From Treponema brennaborense (GTDB lineage: Bacteria > Spirochaetota > Spirochaetia > Treponematales > Treponemataceae): DNA of 64,000 nt. This document shows, piece after piece, positions 45,163 to 53,408 of the stretch (the first letter of the stretch is position 1; each line of letters opens with the position of its first letter). Where the stretch lies: contig JAMPCJ010000001.1 of NCBI GenBank assembly GCA_023666275.1, positions 124,001 to 188,000 of the forward strand, read 5' to 3'. The position numbers and the translations under genes are program-made. Under the pieces are notes generated by a model that saw only the letters and a program-made list of their open reading frames with translations, had not been told where the DNA came from and did not search any database.

Positions 45163-45512
45163 TTATTCATCTCCTTAAACTGCTTCAATCTGCTTTCAGC
45201 CGCTTTTAATTCATTTTGCGGAATTTTTTGTGATTTTTTCACAAAGCCGTGCAGCAAAATCATTGTTTCATTCATTATCGTAAAGAATATTCTGCATATT
45301 CCGTCCGATATGTCCGTTCTGATTTCCCAAAGATCAGCCCCTATTTTTCTTACAAGCGGCAACCCCATTGGAAATCCTTTTTGAACTTCAAAGATTTTTG
45401 CACCGACCTCTCTTTTATCATCCTGCGACAAAGAAAGTATGAAGTCCCTGCAAGGTTGATTATCCTTTTCGGTTTTGAAAAATGCCGCTTTTAAAGGTTC
45501 TGATCTTTCCAT
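45159..45512 (-). CDS. RelE/HigB-like toxin (phage-derived Gp49 type)
   Basis: This 117-residue protein has the RelE-type fold: MGLPLVRKIGADLWEIRTDI, then RIFFTIMNETMILLHGFVKK SQKIPQNEL, the usual core of HigB-like mRNA interferases (Lys/Arg and His on the last strands). ATG 45512 is chosen over an upstream frame start because the promoter region lies directly before it. It would cut mRNA at ribosomes when free. The promoter holds two palindromes (45514-45542). Confidence 0.87.
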   Translation of the reverse strand: MERSEPLKAAFFKTEKDNQPCRDFILSLSQDDKREVGAKIFEVQKGFPMGLPLVRKIGADLWEIRTDISDGICRIFFTIMNETMILLHGFVKKSQKIPQNELKAAESRLKQFKEMNK

Positions 45513-45513
45513 A

Positions 45514-45547
45514 ATTATAATGTATATTATAATGTGCACATTGTAAA
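45514..45547 (-). promoter_or_regulatory. Promoter/operator of the toxin-antitoxin pair
   Basis: ATTATAAT-GTAT-ATTATAAT (45514-45533) is both a direct and an inverted repeat, next to the perfect 12-bp palindrome AATGTGCACATT (45531-45542). On the minus strand TATAAT (45531-45526) can be a -10 box and TTTACA (45547-45542) lies upstream, too close for ideal spacing. Autorepression by the antitoxin is likely. Confidence 0.6.
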
Positions 45548-45686
45548 GAAAAAACAGAAGTACAGACGTTTTTCAAAAGACGAACGAAAATATATGATTG
45601 CAGTTATCGGAAGCTGAAATCAAGGCAGATATTTTTCAATTCTTTCCCGAAATCCGCCGAAAATATAAGGAAGAAACCGGAGATAT

Positions 45687-48083
45687 ATTATCAAAAACAA
45701 CCGCATACTACTTGCAGTATCATTGATTTTCGCACAACGGGCGGACTGCCATGCCGCAGCAGGAAACGGCATCGGTGCGCAGTATTTTTTATTTCATCCG
45801 GCAAATATAACGGCATTTATTCTCCTGCTGTTTGCCGCAGCCGCATTCGCTGTGTTTTTATGCGCAACAGCAGCGGCACTGAAAAACGCATACTTTCTCA
45901 AACGGAAAACGCAGGCATTTTTTCCGCGGAATCATACATCAAGCCGAAAAAAACAAACCGACGGCAAATCAAAAAAACGCGGAATGCGCCTGCAATATAA
46001 ACTTTTCATATCCATCGCAGCGCTTGCGTTTTTAAGCATTTTGTGTGCCTCCGTGCCGCTTTACTGCATACTGAAGTCTTCGCAGAAAAATGTTCTGACG
46101 GAAAAATTCGAGGAAACCATGCATGCCGCACTGCAAAGCCTGATGCCGGCGGCGCGCGCATATTTATCGGAAGAAAGTGTTCCGATTTCCGCCCTGCCGG
46201 AAGCCGTCGATAAATCGGCATCGATACAAAGCGCCGCTGTAATGGAAATATCCGAGTTCGGATTTATTGTCCGGCAGACGATTATTCCGATACATGATTA
46301 TTCCGGCGGCAAAAAAAACGATACACATAATTCCGCGCAAACAGCGCTGCGCGTGCAGAAAGAGCAGGAAGAAGTGCAGCAAGCGGACAGTGCTTGGACG
46401 CATATCGCAAAACAGTGCAGGGAAATTTCGGAATCTGCCGCCGCGCCCGAATTTTTTCAGCCGGAAATATATTCATATCCCGAATTCCGCACCGATGCCA
46501 AGCATCTGCGCCGCAACCTCAGCGAATATCTGTTTTATGCGCCGCTTGTATGCCGCAGCAATGCAAACAGCAGTCTGATTTACGGCGCGGCAATTATAAA
46601 AGTTTCGGCACAAATGCTGCGGGCGGAACTTGCGGAAACAGACAAGGCGGTATTTTCCGAAACGGCGAAAATAACGCTCGCGGCGTTTTTCGCGGGACTT
46701 CTTTTTTCTCTGCTGCTGTCTTCGGTCATTGCGCATCCCGTAAAAAAACTTGCGGCGCACACAACGCGGCTGCGCTCAAGCGAAACCAAAAAAGGACTGA
46801 AAAACATCCCCGATGCCGTCATCGAAAGCCGCGACGAAATCGGAGAACTTTGCGGAAACATCAACATCATGGCGCGCCGTCTTATAAAAGCCGCGGGCAG
46901 CAGCGAAATGCTGTCTGCCGGCAAAGAAGTACAGCGCACCTTTTTGCCGCTCGATACGACAGACGCCGCAAACGGAACGAAAATATCCACGGGACGCGAA
47001 GAAACGGCGGGCGCGCGCTTTTTTGCGTATTATGAAGGCGCGCAGGGTGTTTCCGGAGATTACTTTGACTACAAAAATCTCGATAACCGCCGTTACGCAC
47101 TGATAAAATGCGATGTTTCCGGCAAAGGCCCGCCCGCGGCGCTGATTGCGGCGGAAGTCGCCGCTTTATTCTGCGACTATTTTGCGGCGCCGTCCGTGCA
47201 GAAAGGCGGCATCGATTTACCGCGGCTGGCGTACAAAATAAACGATCAGCTGTATAAACGAAACTTCAAAGGACGGTTCGCGGCATTTACGCTTGCCGTT
47301 TTCGATATGCAAAGCGGCGATATTTCACTTTGCAATGCCGGCGACAATATTATTCATATTTACGACGCTTCGGAATACGAATACAAAACATTTATTCTGC
47401 CGCAGGCACCCGCCGCAGGTCCGTTTGATTCGAAAAGCGTCAAAAATCACGGCGGCTACCAAACCTGCACCGTGCACCTCGATGCGGGCGACACATTATT
47501 TTTATACACAGACGGCATAGAATCATCCAAGCGATTGTACCGCAATGCCGCAGGCGAAGCGCTGCATACGCCGCCGCAGACAAACGGCGCGGCAGACGGC
47601 GGAAAAAACAAAAGCGCCGACGACGGAGAAGAACTGTCCGCCGCGCGCATCCGCGATATAATCGATGCGGTATTTTCAAAAAGCCGCTACGAATTGAAAA
47701 AGAAAGCATCACCGCAGCGCTATTCGCCGCACACGTGCGTGTTCGATTTTTCGACATGCGAAGCAACGCCGGAAAACGCGGTGCTGGCGCTTGCCGCCGC
47801 CGAAAAAATATTCCGCATGCGCCAAGATTCGAACGCGGCGGAATACGACTGCATACAAATAGACAAAAAGCTGGATGCGTTTTTATCCCGCCATTTTGTG
47901 CAGTATAATAGATACTTTTCACACAAAAAAGCGCTTTCGGAATCCGCAGCGAAAAGCGGCTATGAATTATATACGCACATACAAGAAGAGGAGCAGACAG
48001 ACGACATTACTATTATCGCCGTGCAGAAAAAAGCGGCAGGCACCGCGCAGTACAGCGACAGCCGAAACTGTCCGCGCACATAA
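45687..48083 (+). CDS. Membrane-bound SpoIIE/PP2C-type serine phosphatase with HAMP
   Basis: This protein of about 798 residues has a signal peptide, a membrane helix near 40-70, a second one near 110-135, a periplasmic sensor region, a third helix near 335-360, HAMP (about 360-420) and a SpoIIE phosphatase domain (about 440-798). Metal-binding Asp residues are in GVSGDYFDY, IKCDVSGKGP, LYTDGIES and QTDDITIIAV. It should dephosphorylate a STAS protein in a partner-switching pathway. The start is uncertain: TTG 45723 cuts into the signal peptide, whereas an ATT at 45687 with GGAG 5 nt in front gives IKNNRILLAVSLIFA, a complete signal. The C-terminal domain carries a 35-residue low-complexity insert. 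Confidence 0.85.
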   Translation: MIKNNRILLAVSLIFAQRADCHAAAGNGIGAQYFLFHPANITAFILLLFAAAAFAVFLCATAAALKNAYFLKRKTQAFFPRNHTSSRKKQTDGKSKKRGMRLQYKLFISIAALAFLSILCASVPLYCILKSSQKNVLTEKFEETMHAALQSLMPAARAYLSEESVPISALPEAVDKSASIQSAAVMEISEFGFIVRQTIIPIHDYSGGKKNDTHNSAQTALRVQKEQEEVQQADSAWTHIAKQCREISESAAAPEFFQPEIYSYPEFRTDAKHLRRNLSEYLFYAPLVCRSNANSSLIYGAAIIKVSAQMLRAELAETDKAVFSETAKITLAAFFAGLLFSLLLSSVIAHPVKKLAAHTTRLRSSETKKGLKNIPDAVIESRDEIGELCGNINIMARRLIKAAGSSEMLSAGKEVQRTFLPLDTTDAANGTKISTGREETAGARFFAYYEGAQGVSGDYFDYKNLDNRRYALIKCDVSGKGPPAALIAAEVAALFCDYFAAPSVQKGGIDLPRLAYKINDQLYKRNFKGRFAAFTLAVFDMQSGDISLCNAGDNIIHIYDASEYEYKTFILPQAPAAGPFDSKSVKNHGGYQTCTVHLDAGDTLFLYTDGIESSKRLYRNAAGEALHTPPQTNGAADGGKNKSADDGEELSAARIRDIIDAVFSKSRYELKKKASPQRYSPHTCVFDFSTCEATPENAVLALAAAEKIFRMRQDSNAAEYDCIQIDKKLDAFLSRHFVQYNRYFSHKKALSESAAKSGYELYTHIQEEEQTDDITIIAVQKKAAGTAQYSDSRNCPRT

Positions 48084-48122
48084 CAATTCCGCAGCAAATG
48101 ACACCAAACAAAATATCCGATT

Positions 48123-48455
48123 TTAACAGCCGTTCCGACGGCAGCAAGCAAGCGCACCGGTCATTTTTTTGAGGATTTCAAGCTCTTCGCTCTTCAGTTC
48201 GAGCAAATCGTTTATAATTGCCTGAATTTCTTTATAGCGCGCAGCATGAAAGCCGTCCTGACCGGTAACAAGATATTCGACCGAAACTCCGAGCATTTCC
48301 GCGATTTTCACTGCCGTTTCCACATTCGGCAGCACGCCGCGCGCGTCGATATACGATAAAAACGTGCTGCTGCTGATGCCGACGGCTGCGGCAGCTTCTT
48401 TTACAAGCATTCCTTTGAATTCCATTTCCTCTCGGAGCCTGTCTTTGAATTTCAT
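48123..48455 (-). CDS. XRE family transcription regulator
   Basis: This 110-residue regulator has an HTH at about 15-40 (GMLVKEAAAAVGISSSTFLS) and a C-terminal helix with a Cys pair (ACCRRNGC). ATG 48455 has no ribosome-binding site, but a -10-like TACTAT ends 6 nt before it, so the mRNA may be leaderless. It is divergent from the 755-residue lipoprotein gene. The gap contains the palindrome TGTATAA-AG-TTATACA (48511-48526) and a TCTTGATG/CATCAAGA dyad, possible operators. Confidence 0.88.
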   Translation of the reverse strand: MKFKDRLREEMEFKGMLVKEAAAAVGISSSTFLSYIDARGVLPNVETAVKIAEMLGVSVEYLVTGQDGFHAARYKEIQAIINDLLELKSEELEILKKMTGALACCRRNGC

Positions 48456-48510
48456 ACCGTTATAGTAACAAAATAATGATGTTTCCAGCTTGAAATACTC
48501 AAAATATTGT

Positions 48511-48567
48511 TGTATAAAGTTATACACAAACAAAATCTTGATGTTATAAGCAATATTTTCATCAAGA
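48511..48567. promoter_or_regulatory. Candidate operators between the XRE gene and the lipoprotein gene
   Basis: TGTATAA-AG-TTATACA (48511-48526) is a 16-bp palindrome. TCTTGATG (48536-48543) and CATCAAGA (48560-48567) form a perfect dyad with a 16-nt spacer. Both lie in the divergent gap and could bind the adjacent XRE regulator. Confidence 0.5.
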
Positions 48568-48604
48568 TAATCAATTCGAGGACTTTAATTTTAAGGAGGA
48601 AACA

Positions 48605-50872
48605 ATGAAAAACGCATTGAAATTCGCGCTTGTTTTATCTGCGGGAATACTGCTGTTTGCGGGATGCAGCGACGGCAGCGGCAGCTATAACTCAAGCGGC
48701 GGCAAAAGCACGATCAGCGGACTGAAGTTCGATCTTTCGGGCGTGTCGGCAATCGCGTCCGTAGACAACAATGGCAGCGGCATGCGCGCCGTCGAATCGG
48801 AAGACGGTCCGATTGTGGGAATAGAAAAAAGCGGCGCAACAAAACAAATTATTTTAACGGATTACGCATCGCAGCTGCCGCCCGTTGTTCAGTTCATAAA
48901 ACAAACGGGTTCCGACGGCAAAGACTATCTGTACATTGTGTTTCAATACACTTCCACTATATGGAACGGTGATAGCTCCGAAACTCTCCCGCAGGTTATC
49001 TGCGTTAGTGAAGACGGAAGCTGCACGGGAGTTATAGAGGATAACTATTATCTTTCATATAACTCCGAAAACAGCGCCCTGCAGTTTGACGGATACGGCA
49101 ACACATACTACTGTGCCTATAGCAGCGGCAGTTCAAACGCAACTGTAATTTTCAAATACGATCCCGTGCAGCAAACAAATACACGGCTCACCGCATCGGT
49201 ACAAAACAGAAGCTACTCCCAGCTCCAGGTCGACAGCAAAGGCGAATGGCTTTTTGTAACCGGCTGCCAATACGGATCAAACGTTTCTTCAGATTTTTTC
49301 CGCGCAATTCCGGTAGCCGAACCGGGCAATTACAAGAATCTGAGTGATACCAGTTATTACGGCAACTGGCTGTGCTATGAAGACGATATCTATTTTATAA
49401 ACAGCGGATCTGTTCAAAAGTTCGTAAAACAAGACGGAATATACTCACCTAACAATACCGAAACAATCTTCGGCAGAGACCATTCAATTGATGCATACTA
49501 TATGTTAAGCTATCAATCTGAGCAACGATATGTACTCAAGGAATTGCATAACACGTGGTATAATTCCAAAAATTGTTTTTTGACTGATAAAAGCGGAAAT
49601 CTCAACACGTCTGAAATAAAAAATGCATTTCTTTGGGAGCTAGGTGATTATACTATCAGCGGCAACACCGACGCAGAAAAATTGGAAGCGCTTGCGACAA
49701 AATACGATTTTCGTTTTGACAAATTTGCCGAGATTAAAGGCTTGGAATCATTGGCGGAAGTTGCCGAAGGTAAAAAAAATGAAGACGCCTTTGAAGCAGT
49801 TCTCTCGTCAGAATCTCACAAACAGCTTCTCGGAAAACTGTTTAATACTTACTATTACTCTTCAAAAGAAGCGATAAGCAGATATGGTCCGGATGACTCC
49901 ATTAGCAGAAACTATCACTATAATTTTCTTGCAGACATAACTTATTTGAAAGACACAAAAAAATTACTTGCTGACAACGGTGATTGTGCAAATATTTCCT
50001 GCTTGGAAAAAATAGAAAACACTGATTATTATCAAAGGCCAGGTACACCTAATATTTTTAACTACACGAATGTTTACTTGGCTGACTGGAAAGATGAGTA
50101 CAAAAACGCCGACAGCTCCGTGAACGCCGCAAAAGTTCTGCAAAGCTTTTTCACGTTATGCAACGTACAGGGAGACAAAGAATTCCGCCTGGACGGGTTC
50201 AAAAACGACGACGAATACGGTGCGCTATATTCCGAGGCAATAGACGAAGAAGCAATAAAATTTATCTCGCAGACCCCGGAAAAACTGGGACTATTTTATC
50301 TATATATCATAGACGGCAGCTATAGCTACACAATTTCTCTTGAAAATGTTGCAAAAATCTGCTTTATAAAAGGCACAAACACGCCGGCATGTAACGAACT
50401 CGAATCATCGTCTTCCGATGAAATTTGGATAGATTGTTTAGTGATTATGAACGGTGGCTGTCTGTATGGTATCGGCAATTCTAACGAACACAGAGAAGCA
50501 CCTCTCGTAAAATTTATCAATACCAACGGAATATTAGTTAATGAAGTGCAAGATTTCAAGATAAAAATCGGTTCCTATAATAGCAGATCTGTCAAATTTT
50601 TCGGCAATAAATTTTATTTTATAGGCACTGATAACAAACTGTACATGCTTAACATCGACAATGGCGAGACTACCGATATATTCGCAAAAGTTCCCGAAGC
50701 AGCAAGCGAGCAATTTATGCTGTTAACGTTCGAAGCGGCGGGATCCGATGTTTATTTCTCTGCGGAATACGGAATTGATGTTATAAACAGAGTATACAAC
50801 GCGGATACAAACAAGGTAACAAATATCTCTTCCAATTCGAAATTCACAAATATTTTATCCCTCATCAATTAA
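48605..50872 (+). CDS. Large lipoprotein of unknown function
   Basis: This 755-residue lipoprotein has signal MKNALKFALVLSAGILLFAG with lipid Cys21. After a Gly/Ser linker the sequence shows repeated short strands ending in Asp-Gly or Asn-Gly (DGYGNTYYCAYSSGSSNATV, DSKGEWLFVTGCQYG, EDDIYFINSGSVQKF), which resembles a beta-propeller, interrupted by a helical insertion at about 345-545 (NTDAEKLEALATKYDFRFDK). GGAGG precedes the ATG. The GC content falls in the middle part. The adjacent divergent XRE gene may regulate it. No named family is recognised. Confidence 0.75.
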   Translation: MKNALKFALVLSAGILLFAGCSDGSGSYNSSGGKSTISGLKFDLSGVSAIASVDNNGSGMRAVESEDGPIVGIEKSGATKQIILTDYASQLPPVVQFIKQTGSDGKDYLYIVFQYTSTIWNGDSSETLPQVICVSEDGSCTGVIEDNYYLSYNSENSALQFDGYGNTYYCAYSSGSSNATVIFKYDPVQQTNTRLTASVQNRSYSQLQVDSKGEWLFVTGCQYGSNVSSDFFRAIPVAEPGNYKNLSDTSYYGNWLCYEDDIYFINSGSVQKFVKQDGIYSPNNTETIFGRDHSIDAYYMLSYQSEQRYVLKELHNTWYNSKNCFLTDKSGNLNTSEIKNAFLWELGDYTISGNTDAEKLEALATKYDFRFDKFAEIKGLESLAEVAEGKKNEDAFEAVLSSESHKQLLGKLFNTYYYSSKEAISRYGPDDSISRNYHYNFLADITYLKDTKKLLADNGDCANISCLEKIENTDYYQRPGTPNIFNYTNVYLADWKDEYKNADSSVNAAKVLQSFFTLCNVQGDKEFRLDGFKNDDEYGALYSEAIDEEAIKFISQTPEKLGLFYLYIIDGSYSYTISLENVAKICFIKGTNTPACNELESSSSDEIWIDCLVIMNGGCLYGIGNSNEHREAPLVKFINTNGILVNEVQDFKIKIGSYNSRSVKFFGNKFYFIGTDNKLYMLNIDNGETTDIFAKVPEAASEQFMLLTFEAAGSDVYFSAEYGIDVINRVYNADTNKVTNISSNSKFTNILSLIN

Positions 50873-51050
50873 ACCAAACAATTACAACCGCGCACGTGCG
50901 GCTGCCGAAAAAACACGGCGGTCTGCATGTGCGTCCGCAAATATCCGCAAATACAAGTCAATCGGCACGCGCGGAAAATTATCGAAAATCCATTGCCTGC
51001 CCGCAGATATGTCGTTACAATAACAAAAAATCCCGAAAAGGAGCACATCA

Positions 51051-52016
51051 ATGAAAAAAAACACGCAGATGATAATCGCCGCTATGCTGCTGTGCGCGGG
51101 ACTCGCGTTTGTTTCCTGCGGCAAAGGCGCCGCTGAAAATACTGCCGTAATGAAATCAACGGAAACGTTTGCGGTGCCGAGAATGGCGGCGCAGAAAACG
51201 GCTGCAAGAACGGAAGCCGCGGCGGATTTTGCGGCAATGGCAGCCCCAGCCCCTGCGGCGGAAAGCGCCGTGTACGGCGCGGGCAATATAGGCAATATAA
51301 TAGCAGAAGACCAAGAAACGCAGAATGACGGCGGCTATGAGCGCAAGCTCATCAAATCCGGCAGTCTTTCGCTCGAAGTGAAAAATCTTGCCGAAGCGGA
51401 AGCCGCGGCGGAATCCTGGTGCACGGCATTCGGCGGATACATTGCTTCATCGAACAGCGGCGAGCGCAGCGCATATTTTTCCGCGCGCATTCCGTCGAAC
51501 AAATTCGAATCCGCAATGGCGGCGGCGGGAAATATCGGCACGGTACTGTCGCGCGCCGTTTCCGCGCAGGATGTTTCGGAACAGTTTTACGATTTGCAGA
51601 CGCGCCTTGAAACACGCAAAATTATGCGCGATCGGCTGCGGACGTATCTTGCGCAGGCAAAAGACGTAAAAGACATGCTGCAAATCGAGCGCGAGCTGAA
51701 TTCCGTTTTGTCGGACATAGAATCTATGGAAGGGCGCATGAAGCGGCTTTCCGGACAAATAGAATATTCGACAATCGACGTGAACATATCGCTGCCGTAT
51801 CGGACAACATCGGGCGGTTTCGAATGGCCGAATCTCGGCGCAGGCTTCCGCCGATTCGTTTCAAATGTCGTCGACTTTTTCGGCGGATTTATCAAAGTGC
51901 TGCTGTACATTGCCGTCTGCGGAATTCCGCTCGGCGCCGTCATAGCGTTTTTCTGGTGGCTTTTATTCGGCAAAATCGGCTTGCTGAAAAAGCTGTACAA
52001 ACGCCTCAGCCGATAA
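51051..52016 (+). CDS. DUF4349 domain lipoprotein
   Basis: This 321-residue protein has a lipobox SCG at about 23 (LLCAGLAFVSCGKG) and an Ala-rich region (about 50-90). The DUF4349 domain (about 100-300) includes KSGSLSLEVKNLAEAEAAAE, FSARIPSNKFESAM, a coiled coil (MLQIERELNSVLSDIESMEG) and the final membrane helix (about 275-305). GGAG is 11 nt upstream. Proteins of this family sit in the envelope of many bacteria; their role is unknown. Confidence 0.88.
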   Translation: MKKNTQMIIAAMLLCAGLAFVSCGKGAAENTAVMKSTETFAVPRMAAQKTAARTEAAADFAAMAAPAPAAESAVYGAGNIGNIIAEDQETQNDGGYERKLIKSGSLSLEVKNLAEAEAAAESWCTAFGGYIASSNSGERSAYFSARIPSNKFESAMAAAGNIGTVLSRAVSAQDVSEQFYDLQTRLETRKIMRDRLRTYLAQAKDVKDMLQIERELNSVLSDIESMEGRMKRLSGQIEYSTIDVNISLPYRTTSGGFEWPNLGAGFRRFVSNVVDFFGGFIKVLLYIAVCGIPLGAVIAFFWWLLFGKIGLLKKLYKRLSR

Positions 52017-52559
52017 CACGGAACACAGCCGCCTGCCTGCACGAAATCCGCGCACGGCGCATTCCCAAGCCTGCGCCCGCGCAGACGCAGGCAATCCCAG
52101 CGGCACGGTTCCCAAGCAGGCGCAAACTGCACGAGCAGCACCGCGGACGCAGGAAGCAAAGCGGCGGCGGATTGCGGGAAGCGCGGCGGGCAATTTCTTC
52201 GGAAATGCCTGCATTTTAGTCATGCAATACCCTTGCCGCATAGCTTTTCCGCAAACAGATCTGAAAAAAGAAGCGATTTGAAAACAAGTCTTGCTCACGG
52301 GAGCTGAGTAATGTTACTCACGGGAGCTGAGCAACAGGGGTAATCGGAGATAAGTAAGGCATAAAAAAGCCGCGCGGCAAGATACGGCACGGCGGGCTTG
52401 GTATGCGGGAACGCGGCTGCCTCGGCGGGTTCGGCGCACGGGAATGCCTATCCGCCTCAAGTGGAATCTATTTTTCTAATACGCATCACAGCGTGATGCA
52501 AAACAATAAATTCATAAAATCTAAAAACCAGCTCTTTGTTTTCATACCGTCCATAGCAG
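52017..52559. other. 543-nt stretch without a gene, start of the accessory region
   Basis: No supported coding frame is seen. It holds a direct repeat, CTCACGGGAGCTGAG, at 52294-52308 and 52317-52331, with the palindrome TGAGTAATGTTACTCA across the join, and a GCATCAC-AGC-GTGATGC hairpin (52483-52499) behind the XRE gene. GC falls sharply across this stretch. It marks the boundary between core genes and the TerY island. Confidence 0.6.
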
Positions 52560-52874
52560 TTATTTTTCAAAATATGTTTTTAACGTTGCATAAATAGCAG
52601 TGAGCATTCTATGTTCTTCTATTATACTTATATTGCCTTTTCCTTCAGATAAATTCTGGATTTCCGTTGAAGCGAAAAATTCTGCCGGCTCAACAGAAAG
52701 AACAGTTGCCATGGTGATAATCAAGTCGAACGACGGCTTCGCGATTCCGCACTCAATGTTGCCAATTGTACCGGTCGCAACATTACACGCCTCCGCAAAC
52801 TGCGCCTGAGAAAAACCCTTTTTACAGCGAAGATACTTTACGTTTGTCACAAAGTCTCTCTGGTATTTATCCAT
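52560..52874 (-). CDS. XRE family regulator of the TerY island
   Basis: This 104-residue protein has an N-terminal HTH (about 9-60: LRCKKGFSQAQFAEACNVAT, GTIGNIECGIAKPSFDLIIT), followed by a short helical tail. ATG 52874 is chosen by family start; a -10-like TATACT ends 8 nt before it and the ribosome-binding site is weak (GGGA). It is divergent from the TerY-C gene, with a 33-bp dyad between them (52918-52950). A repressor of the island is the simplest role. Confidence 0.87.
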   Translation of the reverse strand: MDKYQRDFVTNVKYLRCKKGFSQAQFAEACNVATGTIGNIECGIAKPSFDLIITMATVLSVEPAEFFASTEIQNLSEGKGNISIIEEHRMLTAIYATLKTYFEK

Positions 52875-52917
52875 GATTTCCCAGTATAAAATGCAGTTTT
52901 TAGCATTGAAATAATAT

Positions 52918-52950
52918 TTAATTGATAATAAAATTATATTTATCAATTAA
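52918..52950. promoter_or_regulatory. Dyad operator between the XRE gene and the TerY island
   Basis: TTAATTGATA (52918-52927) and TATCAATTAA (52941-52950) are perfect 10-bp arms around a 13-nt AT-rich spacer, in the 108-nt divergent gap. It is a likely binding site for the XRE protein that controls both directions. Confidence 0.6.
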
Positions 52951-52982
52951 ATTGGGTAAATATAGGAGAAATTTGCCATACC

Positions 52983-53408
52983 ATGATGAAATTGCCGGCA
53001 AAATTGGTCAACTCAGACGAAGAAACAAAAAAAATTCGCGCGAAAGTCATTTTATGCCGCTGCGCAAAAAAATCGGACAATGAAAATTTTTTCGGAACAA
53101 GAATTGAAGAGCGCGGCAGAATTTGGCAGCGAACATGGAGTTTCAAAATCGACGAAACGAAAGCAAAACACGAAAGCTGGGACTCGCAGAAAATCACGAG
53201 TTCGCTGGACGCAGCGCAAGGCTACAACGGCTGCCCGTATTGCGGCGGATTTTCGCTGGCACAATGCGGAGCGTGCGGGAAATTATTTTGCTTCGGAAAC
53301 GAAATTTCCTTAAACCGAGATCAGTTCGAAATGAAATGCCCGTGGTGCGCAAAAACCGGCATTTATCAGACTGCGGAAACACTTGAAATTCAAGGCGGAG
53401 GAATGTGA
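52983..53408 (+). CDS. TerY-C-like zinc-binding protein
   Basis: This 141-residue protein has cysteines arranged as CRC (about 25-27), CPYC-x8-CGACG and CPWC, so two zinc ribbons are expected in the C-terminal half (QGYNGCPYCGGFSLAQCGAC, then EMKCPWCAKTGIY). Such a metal-binding domain (TerY-C) is found fused to or beside TerY vWA proteins. ATGATG gives start 52983 or 52986; AGGAG lies 13 nt upstream. Its stop overlaps the kinase start by one base (TGATG), so it is coupled with it. It may hold the kinase and vWA protein together. Confidence 0.7.
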   Translation: MMKLPAKLVNSDEETKKIRAKVILCRCAKKSDNENFFGTRIEERGRIWQRTWSFKIDETKAKHESWDSQKITSSLDAAQGYNGCPYCGGFSLAQCGACGKLFCFGNEISLNRDQFEMKCPWCAKTGIYQTAETLEIQGGGM

